A DNA stretch of 64,000 nt from contig JAJGOT010000010.1 in assembly GCA_022457155.1 (NCBI GenBank), positions 3,336,001 to 3,400,000 of the forward strand. The letters run 5' to 3'. The DNA is from Cladopsammia gracilis (lineage: Eukaryota > Cnidaria > Anthozoa > Scleractinia > Dendrophylliidae). The position numbers and the translations under genes were made by a program. This document shows positions 1-11,298 of this stretch, in pieces. The notes below the pieces were generated by a model, which ran no database searches, had not been told where the DNA came from, and saw only the letters and a list, made by a program, of their open reading frames with translations. Position 1 is the first letter of the stretch; each line of letters starts with the position of its first letter.

Positions 1-1244
1 TATGATTACAAAGTCAACACAGCTGAAGATCTGGCTAAACTTTATCTTCAACCACACATGGCCAAGTTTACAGGTAACTTGTGGTTAAATACATTTTATA
101 CAGAAGAGGGTAATTTTTGACTTGTCTGCTGTTATAATAAAATAACACAGATGATATTCTATTTATAACAGCATGAAAATTCTCTACCAGACTGTACATG
201 TATTGTTTAGGAGAATCGAGAGTTGTTTTGGTCACCGGGATACTGTAGTACTACCTTTTAGGGTCTCGAAGTGAGTTGTCTTGATGGGGCAATTTGAGAA
301 AAAAGTACCGGTAAATGCCAAATGATTAATGTTCACTCCATAAGGCAGAGCAACACTTCTGTTAAAAATCAGTCACGTGATATATGTTAATTTTGACAGG
401 GAGCTGCCATATATATTCATTTTTCATGACATGCAACTTGTGTCACAGCGACAATTTTTAAAAGAAGCAGTATATTTCCATAGTGGTATGCGCAGAGAAG
501 TGGGAAAAAGGGAGGGGAGTACTCTCGTCAATTTGGGATAGGTGTGTGGCTTGAAGGTTCTTAAACCCTGACTATATTTTGGGATGAAATCGGAAATTTG
601 ATCCCCTATTTAAGGGGAAAACGATAACTCAGAATTGTGTGAACAGGCTAGTTTCATTAATACGCCATCATAACCGTATCTTTTGCGTTTAGCTGGGTGT
701 TTAGGTACTGTAATGTAGCTAATACAGTTTAAAGGAATCCCAACCAAGTATCGCAATACCAAAAAGGATAATCTATTTAAGGACTGAGCACTTCAAAAAC
801 CATCCATCCATCCATCTATATAGCTTACATTTGGGAGAGCCCCCCCAACCCCCCTTCCCGGGGGGTAGGAAAACAGGCATGCTTTACTAAAACTTTTTTC
901 TCTATTTGCAGGATTTGATAGCACATGCGACCTATCAGCAGTGTTGGGAATTCTGGAGAGAGCATCTATTTTTCACACTCCCATTCAAACCAACGCCAAG
1001 AACGTGCGCTCTAAAGTGAGAAATGAGTGGGGACATTGCAACTTCGACCATTGGACTGCTGTGGAATTTAACAACAGTTTTCAGCTTGTTGAAACTTTAC
1101 TTCGTTCACTGGGGCTTCCAAAAGCTGATGTAGATAAAGAACTTGATAAACTTCATGACTGGGAAACTAAAGGTTAGTAAGTTATTGACTACAGGCGCCT
1201 TCCGGTATAACAGACACCTTTACTTCTTGTATTCTGTATTCATG

Positions 1245-1529
1245 CTATCGTCAAGAAGGTAATTCTTCATAACTGCCGGAGCTTAACCTGGTTTCTGTAG
1301 CATGAAGCGACTGAGAGTATTACTACTCCCCCGTGGATGGTATGCTATTCCATCGCAAGGTGATCCCGCCGCCGGTACCCATTTATACACCTGAGTGGAG
1401 AGATACAACGTGGAGGAAAGTTTCTTGTCCAAGGAAACAACACGACGGCAGAGACCAGGCTCGAACCACCGACCTTCAGGTTGAAAGTCCGACGCGCTAA
1501 CCACTACACCACCGCGCCTTCACTATCGT
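1245..1529 (-). repeat. tRNA-derived SINE, copy A (intron)
   Basis: The element occupies about 1252-1518 on the minus strand. It starts with a tRNA-like head: box A in GGTGTAGTGGTTAGCGCG and box B in GGTTCGAGCC. It is flanked by the direct repeat CTATCGT (1245-1251 and 1523-1529), taken as the target-site duplication. The body matches a second copy at 26530-26815, including the TGTATAAATGGGTA and GGTTAAGCTCCGGC segments. It sits in the intron between the HEPN exon and the NB-ARC exon. Transcription by RNA polymerase III from the internal boxes is inferred from the family. Confidence 0.85.
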
Positions 1530-1990
1530 TCAGTAATTAGTCTTAAATTCTTCCCCTTGGACTCGGTAACTTACAGAGATTACCTAAAAGTCACTGGTAT
1601 TAATTTACTATGGGTTTCTCTTAATAGGATTGGAGCTGTGCATGGGCTGCCCGGTGGATAAAGATTTGATGAAGCTTATCAGCGTGGGAGTTACCAACCT
1701 AGAAAAAGAAGTGGAAAATATAAAGCAATCCAGCACCTATGAAGCAAACAAGATAAGAGCTGCCCTTCAAATTGTCACAGACGAAATTGGCAACTTTAAC
1801 GAGCGAATAACTGACTTTGAGAGACAACTGGAAGCAGAGCGAAAGGAACGGTTAGAAAAACAGGAAGCTTTGTCGGATGCAATTGGAGATACTTCAAACA
1901 ACTTAGCAAAAACAGACGAACGCGTTGATATTAATCAAGAGGACATTTGTCGGTTAAAAGAAAGGGAAAGTAACCTAGAGACAACTGTAT

Positions 1991-2833
1991 CGTCTGTAAT
2001 AGACGAACAAGCTAGTCTTACCTCAAAAGTGGGGGCTTTAAAAATCGAGCAAACTCGGTTGGATTCTAGGGTTAAAGCGCTAGAGGGTAGTTTTAACGCA
2101 ACAGCCGATGCTAAACTTTTTCAAGTACCCAGTCGCAATCGTTGCTTTTGTGGTCGCGATAGTGAGCTAGAAGCCATTGCAGCTCAGCTAAAAAATACCC
2201 AGGGTGGTTGTGTTTATTCAGCTATTTGTGGTCTCGAGGGTGTGGGTAAAACGTCTCTCGCTGTAGAGTTTCTCTGGCGGCACGAGGGAGACTATCCAGG
2301 GGGTATTTTTTGGATTTCGGGCGAAAATAACGATATTTTTCAAAGGTCCCTTTGCGAGATGGCGCGCCAAATTGGAACGTTTGAGAAAGATTTTTTCAAC
2401 ACCTTGTCGAGAACCCTTGATTGGCTGAGAAGACGCGAGAAGTTGTGGTGTTTAGTTGTCGATAATCTTGATGAGCTAGAAATGTCCACCGAGATGCATA
2501 AGCTGCTCACTGGTCACTGGAAACACACGGCCCGGGGTCATATAATCGTTACCACAAGGAGGGAAGTGACAGAAGTAGAAGAAGAGACAGAAATCGAAGA
2601 TCAATTCTGCATTGAGCTGAAATGTTTAACAGAGGACGAAGGTGTTCAGTTCCTTCGGACGCGAACAGGTAAAGATGAGGGAGAGGATAGTGACATACGT
2701 GAGCTGGTCAGAGAGCTTGGAGGACTTCCCCTAGCTCTTGATCAAGCTGGAGCGTATATTCGATGGGGTAAACTATCAATCAAAGAGTATGTGATGAAAT
2801 ATAAAAAGCAAAAATTGTCTCTTTTGAAAAAGA
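1991..2833 (+). repeat. Tandem duplication unit 1 (NB-ARC segment, 843 bp)
   Basis: The sequence CGTCTGTAATAGACG starts at 1991 and again at 2834, giving a repeat period of 843 bp (281 codons, in frame). The second unit continues through 2834-2875 and, after the 8.4-kb insertion, from 11299 to about 12105. The two copies look identical over about 800 bp, apart from one difference near the end (CTT Leu at about 2821 versus CGT Arg at about 12094). Such identity means a very recent duplication, gene conversion, or an assembly artefact. Confidence 0.9.
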
Positions 2834-3244
2834 CGTCTGTAATAGACGAACAAGCTAGTCTTACCTCAAAAGTGGAGTAATGTCGTACCTCACTGAAGCG
2901 GTCTCCTGATTGGCTGATTGAAATCGTGGTTAATTATTTAAAAACGTTTTTTACACTGAAAAGAAACTTGTAATCGTTAACGTTGTTAAACATTTAAAGA
3001 GGATGTCGTTAGTCGAGAATGTGCAAAGTGTGTGATAGAGGCGTCTGATCACTAGCGATACCTCTGTACTTTTATGATATATCAGTGTTGACCGACAATA
3101 GTAAGTCATTGTTTAGCACAGCAAATGTAGAGAGAACTTAGGCTCTCAAAGTACTACGGTCCAGGGAGCGTAGCAAGAACCGATCAATTCTAGCCCACGT
3201 GTATCGATAAAGAGTGGAAAGGGAAGTGAAGCAAGACCTTTATT

Positions 3245-4905
3245 GGACTAGCAAGTGTAGCAAGGCGTTGCAAGCGTAGAAAGGCGTGACAAGCGTAGCA
3301 AGTCGTTTCATGCAAGTGTAGCAAGCGTAGCAAGGCGTTTCATGCAAGTGTAGCAAGCGTAGCAGGCGTAGCAAACGTAGTAAGTGTAGCAAACGTAGCA
3401 AGCGTAGCAAGTGTAGCAAGCTTAGCAAGTGCAGCAAGCGTAGCAAGTGTAGCAAACGTAGCAAGTGTAGCAAGCATAGCAAGTGTAGCAAGTGTAGCAA
3501 GTGCAGCAAGCGTAGCAAGTGTAGCAAGTGTAGCAAGCGTAGCAAGCGTAGCAAGTGTAGCAAGTGTAGCAAGTGTAACAAACGTAGCAAGTGTATCAAG
3601 CATAGCAAGTGTAGCAAGCATAGCAAGCGTAGCAAGTGCAGCAAGCGTAGCAAGTGCAGCACGCGTAGCAAGTGTAGCAAGCGTAGCAAGTGTAGCAAGC
3701 GTAAGCGTATCAAGTGTAGTAAGCGTAGCAAGTGTAGCAAGTGTAGCAAGCGTAACAAGCGTAGCATGTGTAGCAAGCGTAGCAAGTGTAGCAAACGCAG
3801 CAAGTGTAGCAAGCATAGCAAGTGTAGCAAGTGTAGCAAGCGTAGCAAGTGTAGCAAACGTAGCAAGTGTAGCAAGCATAGCAAGTGTAGCAGGCGTAGC
3901 AAGTGCCGCAAGCGTAGCTAGCGTAGCAAGTGTAGCAAGCGTAACAAGAGTAGCAATTGTAGTAAGCGTAGCAAGTGTAGCAAACGTAGCAAGCGTAGCA
4001 AGTGTAGCAAGCTTAGCAAGTGTAGCAAGCGTAACAAGCGTAGCAAGTGTAGCAAGTGTAGCAAACGTAGCAAGTGTATCAAGCATAGCAAGTGTAGCAA
4101 GCGTAGCAAGCGTAGCTAGCGTAGCAAGTGCAGCAAGCGTAGCAAGTGTAGCAAGTGTAGCAAGCGTAGCAAGTGTAGCAAGCGTAACAAGCGTATCAAG
4201 TGTAGTAAGCGTAGCAAGTGTAGCAAGTATAGCAAGCGTAGCAAGTATAGCAAGCGTAGCAAGTGTAGCAAGCGTAGCAAGTGTAGCAAGCATAACAAGC
4301 GTAGCATAGCAAGTGTAGCAAGCATAGCAAGTGTAGCAAGTGTAGTAAGCGTAGCAAGTGTATCAAGCATAGCAAGTGTAGCAAGCGTAGCAAGTGTAGC
4401 AAGTGTAGCAAGTGTATCAAGTGTATCAAGCATAGCAAGTGTAGCAAGCGTAGCAAGTGTAGCAAGTGCAGCAAGCGTAGCAAGTGTAGCAAGTGTATCA
4501 AGCATAGCAAGTGTAGCGAGCGTAGCAAGTGCAGCAAGCGTAGCAAGCGTAGCAAGTGTAGCAAGTGTAGCAAGCGTAGCAAGTGTAGCAAGCGTAAGCG
4601 TATCAAGTGTAGTAAGCGTAGCTAGCGTAGCAAGTGTAGCAAACGTAGCAAGCGTAGCAAGTATAGCAAACGCAGCAAGTGTATCAAGCATAGCAAGTGT
4701 AGCAAGTGTAGTAAGCGTAGCTAGCGTAGCAAGTGCAGCAAGCGTAGCAAGTGTAGCAAGCGTAGCAAGTGTAGCAAGCGTAGCAAGTGTAGCAAGCGTA
4801 GCAAGTGTAGCAAGCGTAGCAAGTGTAGCAAACGTATAGCAGGTGTAGCAAGCATAGCAAGTGTAGCAAGTGTAGCAAGCGGTAGCAAGCGTAGCAAGTG
4901 TACCA
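3245..4905. repeat. 9-bp minisatellite, about 180 units
   Basis: Continuous array of the 9-mer GTAGCAAGT / GTAGCAAGC with point variants (GTATCAAGC, GCAGCAAGC, GTAGCAAAC). The start is looser, with interspersed GGCGTTTCATGCAA segments near 3290-3345. All three minus-strand frames stay open for long stretches, giving Leu-Leu-Arg/His, Ala-Thr-Leu and Cys-Tyr-Ala repeats. That is a by-product of a 9-bp unit with few stop codons. Two isolated units reappear at 5151-5168 beyond a fold-back, which suggests the fold-back landed near the end of the array. Confidence 0.95.
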
Positions 4906-4987
4906 AAATATCAGCAAGACCACAGCGACAAACCGTTGAGTGGTGCCGGATCTCCCAGTTGTAGACCTGGATCAGTACAACAATCAC

Positions 4988-5146
4988 TTGTATAAAATCA
5001 GAAAACGACAAACTGATCCTTAGTAAATAAAAGAATAATTAACAAAATTTATATATATGTTTTAATATATATATAAATTTTGTTTTATTCTTTTATTTAC
5101 TCCTTCATTGCCTTGCCATAAGGATCAGTTTGCCGTTTTCTGTTTT
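4988..5146. repeat. Fold-back element next to the minisatellite
   Basis: Inverted repeat with arms of about 60-70 bp. The left arm contains CAGAAAACGACAAACTGATCC and the right arm its near-complement GGATCAGTTTGCCGTTTTCTG. AAATAAAAGAATAA / TTATTCTTTTATTT and an AT-rich centre are also shared. The right arm carries about 19 extra bases (CCTTCATTGCCTTGCCAT region). Confidence 0.8.
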
Positions 5147-5169
5147 TGTTGCAAGTGTAGCAAGCGTAA

Positions 5170-6300
5170 ACTACGGTGTAGTTTGAGCATTAGTATTTTT
5201 ACTACTATAAAACTGTCTGTGAGTCAATGCAGAGCAAAAAGGCTAGTCATATAAATGCCCAAATTCCGTGCTATTTAAATTCCAAGAATACCAGGAAAAA
5301 TAACCTCATTGCGATTTTCGGTACTTACTATTATCTTCCTGTTTGAATACTTATATACCCGCAGAGTCAATCTATTTGCACGTTTTATACCCCGGTGCAT
5401 GTTACTCCAATTTTCCCGCTTACTCTACCCTTTTGGAAAGTGGCAGATCGAGCGGGCAGTATATATATTTTTACTGCAGTTGAAATAGCTTCAGCGTAAC
5501 GTTTTCCGCGCACTATAAGATAAATCAGCGTTTAGGGCCTCTGCAGATGAGAAAAATTACATTTCGATTTTGTATGTGACAGGCAACCAATAGCAATCAA
5601 TTGTTATCTATACAGACCTATATATATTTCCCACAAAAAAGTCGGGGTTTTTTTTCTGACGTGTTGATTATTGGTGGCTTGTTGTCGGATGAACTTGAGA
5701 ACTGGAGGCTAACTTGAAAGCCTCCTGGCTCTAATGTTAATTTATATTTTATAAGTATTATTAGCTGTAGTTTTCCTAGTTTAGTGTGTTCTTGTAAAAA
5801 TGTATACATGTATATCTGACTGAATTTGACAAAACATGCTCGCTAACTTTTCGCTTGGCCCCGGGTCCAAGCCATTCCCGTCGCTGAAAATTGAGGGGGC
5901 TTGCCGTAACCTGATACGCTGCGACATAGCCCAGGGACAGGGCTAACAGCCGCTGGTTGTCTGGGGGTTGTGCGTCAAAACCACATGGGGGGGGGGGTGT
6001 GGGGGGCGTTTTGACACTTTGAGTTCCACTCAACCTGTTGGTCTGTTGTATTTAGAGTTGAAATCAGTTTAAATAGATGTTAGTCCAGTCAGGTTTAGTG
6101 AAAAAAAAATTAGCTTGGTCAGGGCTAACCGTGGGTGGGTGGCTGGGGAGCAGGTGTTGTGTGTCCAAGGAACAGGGGTGGGCAGGGGAGACGTTTTAAG
6201 GCTTTGACTGCAATTCAATTGGTTGGTCTCTCTTAGTCTTTGCAGTCATGTTTTGCCAAATCCAGGCAGATATCTATTGTTATGAGTAAAATAAATTGAT
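5170..6300. other. Non-coding interior of the inserted element
   Basis: I see no gene, RNA or convincing repeat here apart from short G-runs near 5985-6006 and an ATTGATTG run near 6296-6310. Short open frames on the minus strand have no recognisable motif. Confidence 0.4.
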
Positions 6301-6374
6301 TGATTGATTGAACTCAGAATTCACATACATGCTTTATTGTTCCCCTCGGGGTTTTTCGACAATAATTACAATTT

Positions 6375-6376
<2 letters not shown>

Positions 6377-6437
<61 letters not shown>

Positions 6438-6705
6438 TAGCTGAATTTTTGAAAAGGTGGTCAACGAAAATTACAGCAATTTCAGTAAAACTAGCCCAAA
6501 AAAGGGTTTTTATGACCCCAATCAGCCCGAAAATCACAGAGAAGAGAGAGAAGATGGGAAAGGTTGCGTGGGGCGAGAGAAGAAAAGACTCTGTAATTTT
6601 CGGGCTGATTGGGGTCATAAAAACCCTTGTTTGGGCTATTTGTAGTGAAATTGCTGTAATTTTCGTGGACCCCCTTTTCAAAAATCAAGGTATATATATA
6701 TATAT
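6377..6705. repeat. (TA)n microsatellite with embedded palindromic MITE
   Basis: A (TA)n run at 6377-6437 is followed by a near-perfect inverted repeat. Arms of about 90 bp lie at 6443-6540 and 6589-6690 (left includes AATTACAGCAATTTCAG, right its complement CTGTAATTTTC). TATATATATA resumes at about 6692. The arrangement suggests a TA-targeting MITE that inserted into an existing TA run. The open frames on both strands here are products of the palindrome. Confidence 0.85.
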
Positions 6706-6709
6706 ACAA

Positions 6710-9050
6710 AATGGTTAAAAATATTTCATGATTAAAAATGTCCTTCAATATAAAGTACAAAACCATTTTTATCTTTATCTATATTTTGCAATAAACGATA
6801 CTTATAGATAACAATTTTTAGTCAACTGTGCATTCGTGGGGCCCTTTGAAATGTCACTTCGAAACAAAGAAAGGTATGACGACTTGGGATGAAACGAAGT
6901 TAAAAATGTGATAGCCGAATAAATGATATTACAAAATAAAAATAAAATAAAACGACCATAGTCAGTTGACAATGAGATGGTGATTTCCGCTACTTATGCT
7001 CCGCATATGTGGCACAAACGTCTTTTTTATCAGTATCGGTGGACATAAATTCATTACCTCTGAGATAAGCCCTTTAATTTGTGCCAACTTTGTTTTATGT
7101 TTCTTGACCATAGGCACCGTAACTCATGCTCTCATAAGAGTTGTTAATGTTTGTGGCACTATATATTCCCCCTCCTCTCCCTCTTACGCTTCACCCTTAG
7201 ACAATGATAAGGGCCAAGCAGGGAGCTGTTGCATAAAATAACCATAGAACATTGGTAAGAATTTATTAACGTAAGCCAGGGGTTTTTCTCCTGCTCTTTC
7301 GCTAAATCATAGATGAACTTGGCTGATTAACGAGTAGAATCCTCTGGTTCGCACATTGACATTCCGTTACCACGACCTTGCCGACGAAACTTCAAATGCT
7401 CTGAGAATGCTTTGGTGTCCGCTTGTATCTCTATCGACCTCAAGATACAATGTTAAAAACTATATATCGTAACCAGTTTCGCCCCAGCAAATGTCACAGC
7501 ATGATTTGTCACACAATTGCTACTGTGATAAAACTAAAATGTTGTTTACAATTAAGTAGAGTCCACCTTAGGTTTGGGCTGGTCGACAACCTTTCTCATT
7601 TTCCAGATGACTTGTTACAGGACATATTTTACACATATTCCTTGAAAATCAGTAGGCTACCCATCTTTATCCCTTTTATTTAGGTTCCTTGCACTTGTTT
7701 AGTTTCCAAGGGATTTAAAGGAAGTTTTTTCAATAATAAATGGCACGGTGTTCGTACCCCAAAGCCCGTACAGTCAACGATCCACTAAACGCCTGGGGCG
7801 TGTATTTTAAATTTTGAGATCTTTTAAAAGGGGTGTTAATTATAGAGAAGCGTTTATTAAATTTTCTTGGTAAATGAATGGGACAAAACACGTTCACTTT
7901 CCTTTCACTGGCCACACGGATATCAGAAACAGTAATACTGGCATGAAGAACGGATTTGGAGGGTTTGGTCCTAAACATCGAGAGCTAAGATTATGGTTGC
8001 TCTGCCTGATCATTCCTGGGACAATACAATTTCAGCCAAAAGAAAACTTAAAATGCAATTCCGCTGCTTCGTATTGATCTCTACTTTTATAAGAGTCACT
8101 GAGTTCTTGGTTTTAGACTATCGAAAGAGAGGGGCGACCTGTCTCTGATTTCTGTGTATACATTGGAACACCGCCTAACGGCCACCCGTTAATACAGACA
8201 CCACGTATTACGGCCGGCCACTTTTTTAGGCCTGAACAAAAATTTTTTACTTGAGACCTCGGCATCTTATTTATATGCCGTGCCAGATTATGATGGCCCA
8301 ATTGTGGCCGGATTAACGGGGCTCCGCTGTATATAAGGGGATGCGGCAATAATTAATCGATACTGCATATATTGCTATTTAGGTCTTTTATATTGTTGAA
8401 ACGTTTGTATGTCAATGTGTCTCCAATTTTGTCACTGCGTACTGCAAGGAGATGCACCGGCTTTAAATGTAATTACCACAAACTCCGTACTGAAAACTTT
8501 GCTGACACTGAAAACATTGTACTTGAGAAAGTTTGAAGTTTTATTCACAGTGATCTGTTTCAATAAGCTCATTTTGAAGTTTTCGATTAACTTCATATAA
8601 AGTAACCATTTAATAAAAACAAAATAAGTATTGTCGTAAATCCAAAAACCACATATATAAGAACACAGTTTGTTTTGATGTGCTGCTAAACTTTTTGCTC
8701 TTTTGTGAGCGTTTTTAAAAAGGTTTAATTTTGTTTTTGCCCAAAATGTCTAACACCAACGTCCAAATCTAAACTCTCCCTCTTCACCCGGTTCAACCTC
8801 CAGTATAGAATGTCGGCGACCCCTAACACGAGATAACGCATAGACGCACTATGGATATGTGGGGTTTCATTTGGAGGACCGTATTCACAAGAAAGTTTAA
8901 TGTGTTCAAAAAGTCGTTTTTGTTACATCAATGGTAAAAGTTGGGAGTGTCCACTTTCATAGTGAACTATTGTCACAAAACGGTCGGTCAGCTTCTCTGT
9001 CGATGAGCGCAGATATAGTTTTATACTGATTTCTAACTAACGTACCGTAA
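6710..9050. other. Non-coding, no gene recognised
   Basis: AT-rich sequence with short open frames lacking recognisable domains. The stretch 8150-8345 (ACGGCCACCCG, ACGGCCGGCCAC) looks like a decayed dispersed repeat, but I cannot define its ends. Confidence 0.4.
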
Positions 9051-9087
9051 AATTCCGAAAGTAACGACCCTCGTTACTTTCGGAATT
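9051..9087. repeat. Perfect 17-bp hairpin
   Basis: AATTCCGAAAGTAACGA at 9051-9067, loop CCC, and its exact complement at 9071-9087. Probably the remnant or core of a small fold-back element. Confidence 0.85.
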
Positions 9088-9532
9088 AGCATCCTTGGGG
9101 CTCGCTATTTTCGGGGAGCAAAAACCGTTATATAAAGTTGGTGCGACTGAGCTCTTTTTTCGAAATAAAAGACGGAAATTCGTAAAAACAGTTATTAAAA
9201 ATTGAGATGAAATTCGTCATTCCAACAACAACGAGTAGCTTTATTTGCATGACTATAAATCCTGACAGTACTGTATTGCAAAAGCATTACAACATAACAA
9301 AATGAAATTACAATAATATAATAAAGAAAGGGAAAGTACAATTAAGATACATCAGTCTGGATTGATAATTATAATTTGATTATTGCGGAGATCTGAGCAT
9401 GAAAGTATGAATTTCACCATTTGAATATTTACAAAATAATTACGCGAGTTCATTAATTCATTGGTAGCTTCTGAAGGAGATAACTGTTTTATATTTGGTA
9501 GGTGATACCCTAGCCTGCGTGGCAGGCGTTCG

Positions 9533-9589
9533 AAGGGGGAGAATTCAGGCGTGCTCTTCGCGTTCTCGCGCTCCTGAATTCTCCCCCTT
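9533..9589. repeat. Inverted repeat around EcoRI-like sites
   Basis: AAGGGGGAGAATTCAGG at 9533-9549 is exactly complementary to 9573-9589, with a 23-bp GC-rich loop. It resembles the short palindromic dispersed repeats found elsewhere in this window. Confidence 0.8.
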
Positions 9590-10398
9590 CCCTTTCGAGT
9601 GATACCTTATTTTCCTGTAAAATCCGTCCCTAAGAATTGAGTATTAAGGACAGTGGAAAAGGAAGTGAATTTCATCTTCAATTTCATCAGATCCACAAAA
9701 TTGAAAAAGTAGCCCGGTCGTCTTTCACCTTAGTTAAGCTTATCTTTAGCTTTCTGTACAGAGGGCTTCGCTGTACGGCTAAGCCTAATATATTAAACAA
9801 TAAAATGTGAAAAAAAACCATTGCATCAAGTATTTGTGGTAGCTTATCCAATAGTGCAAATCTTTTCACTCAATGCATTGAGACAAAATGAACTTTATTC
9901 AAACCTACAAGGAATATGGTCAGTTTACCCATGCAACTGAGCACAAATTTTGAACGTTTTCGAAAACATGTACAGGTAACGGATACTTTTCTGAAAACCA
10001 GAAGAGTTTCAAGAAGTGGACAGCAAACGTACATTTTTTACTAAAAATGCCTTATACATGTATACCTGTAACTCTTGAAAGAAATGCTCTTGCGCTTTAA
10101 AATTAATTTGGCCCAGATGTGTAGTTTTAAACTTCCTACAATTCCATAAACATCAGTTTGGAATCAAAATCTGCTTTTTAATTCTTCTGAATTTTACAAA
10201 CCAAGTATCATAAATTTTGATAGTGTCCAAACCATTTCTGCTTTTTAATTCAGAGAGGGAGGCCAGATAAAGTTTGCTCGTGAATTTATATTATATTCTG
10301 GAATTGGGTTTAAAGTCGACAAGGTCAAGAACAAGTGCTTAGCCTTCTGTGTTGGTGGTCCAAACCAATAATTTTAAAAATTGTATTTTTTTAATCAG

Positions 10399-10799
10399 TA
10401 TTAGTCATTCAAGTGTCAAATCACGTAATTTTTTCAGGCATCATTTGTTTCTTATCTCACTCTTTCGTTTAAGTTTACTGTTTTCCTAGTTGCTTTAAAT
10501 TTAAAACTCGTTTGCAATTCTGACGCAGAATTTCAACGGCATACCGCGCTTCGTACGTGTTGCGTGTTGAGAATTTGCGTTATTTATAATTATTTGTATT
10601 ATTAGTCATTCAAGTGTCAAATCACGCAATTTTTTCAGGCATCATTTGTTTCTTATCTCACTCTTTCGTTTAAGTTTACTGTTTTCCTAGTTGCTTTAAA
10701 TTTAAAACTCGGTTGCAATTCTGACGCAGGATTTCAACGGCATACCGCGCTTCGTACGTGTTGCGTGTTGAGAATTTGCGTTATTTATAATTTTGTATT
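10399..10799. repeat. 201-bp tandem duplication
   Basis: Two copies of an approximately 200-bp unit starting TATTAGTCATTCAAGTGTCA at 10399 and 10600. They differ at a few bases (ACGTAATT versus ACGCAATT; CTCGTTTG versus CTCGGTTG). This lies inside the 8.4-kb inserted element and has no coding content. Confidence 0.9.
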
Positions 10800-11298
10800 C
10801 ATTCAAATGTCTCTCATCACCAAAAGTAAATTTCCGGTCGGCCAAATAAGTCTTATAAGCTTATGTTTTTATAAAATTCATCGTTTTCGAAACGAAATTT
10901 TCCCAATTTGAACTAGTCCACCGTCCAAACGGAGCGCTTGTGAAGCTGTAACGGGCTACTTGTTTTTAAACGTAAATTGCGAATACTGGAAACAACGGGG
11001 CTATTTATGCTTTCGCTTTTATACACAAACATAGTTGTCAACAACTTTCGAAATAAACACCGTCAAATTCCAAAGTCACTCCAACGAATCGAACTTCGCT
11101 TTTGCTCCAACTATCGAACTATAGAACAGTCACTCCGTCTTGAACGTGCTGAACTTTCCGCGGTTCAACATACCCCGCGCCTGATGACGAAATGGGTTCA
11201 TTGTCTAATCAACCAATAACATACTCTGCTACGCTAGCTACACAGATTAACGTGTTAGCCAATCAGAATGCTCGTTCAGTGAGGTGCGGGACTACTGC

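Larger units (their letters stand above)
1..2880 (+). pseudogene. HEPN / coiled-coil / NB-ARC receptor-like gene, 5' part, truncated
   Basis: This is the 5' part of an NLR-like gene that enters the window already open. Exons are 1-73, 912-1172 and 1628-2880, with GT/AG borders and matching phase (G|GA at both joins). Exons 1-2 encode a DZIP3-type HEPN domain; RNEWGH at 1019-1036 fits the HEPN R-x4-6-H motif, which is catalytic in RNase members of that clan. Exon 3 starts with about 150 residues of charged coiled coil (from ~1630), then a full NB-ARC ATPase: Walker A GLEGVGKTS at 2230, Walker B LVVDNLDE near 2455, IIVTTRR sensor near 2545 and GLPLALDQ near 2725. The reading frame then re-enters a copy of its own upstream sequence (VIDEQASLTSKV) and stops at 2878-2880, exactly where a transposon begins. 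The TPR, beta-helix and MYND parts lie beyond the insertion at 11299-15055. I call it broken, but it could still yield a short HEPN-NB-ARC protein. The function (regulated oligomerising sensor) is inferred from the family. Confidence 0.8.
2876..11298. mobile_element. 8.4-kb terminal-inverted-repeat element inside the NB-ARC gene
   Basis: The inserted segment has imperfect inverted ends of about 37 bp. The left end (about 2877-2919) contains GTACCTCACTGAAG and CTGATTGGCT; the right end (about 11257-11297) contains their complements AGCCAATCAG and TTCAGTGAGGTGCG. The 8-bp AAAAGTGG occurs at 2868-2875 and 11299-11306. The uninterrupted sequence is preserved at 2019-2030 in the first tandem unit, so both the insertion point and the target duplication are read directly. 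An 8-bp duplication fits several DNA-transposon superfamilies (hAT, P, KDZ/Zisupton). I found no transposase inside. The interior is a 9-bp minisatellite, AT-rich filler, fold-backs and a 201-bp tandem duplication, so it looks non-autonomous or heavily decayed. Confidence 0.8.

Noticed and set aside
3240..5011. Long minus-strand open frames of Leu-rich or Ala-Thr-Leu repeats
   Set aside because: All come from the 9-bp minisatellite, which lacks stop codons in several frames at once; no start context or homology.
6308..6766. Open frames on both strands around the TA repeat
   Set aside because: Created by a palindromic MITE, so the two strands encode the same peptide.
11192..11298. ATG at 11192 as the true start of the downstream receptor protein
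   Set aside because: This stretch is the right end of the inserted element; homology to the gene begins at 11299.
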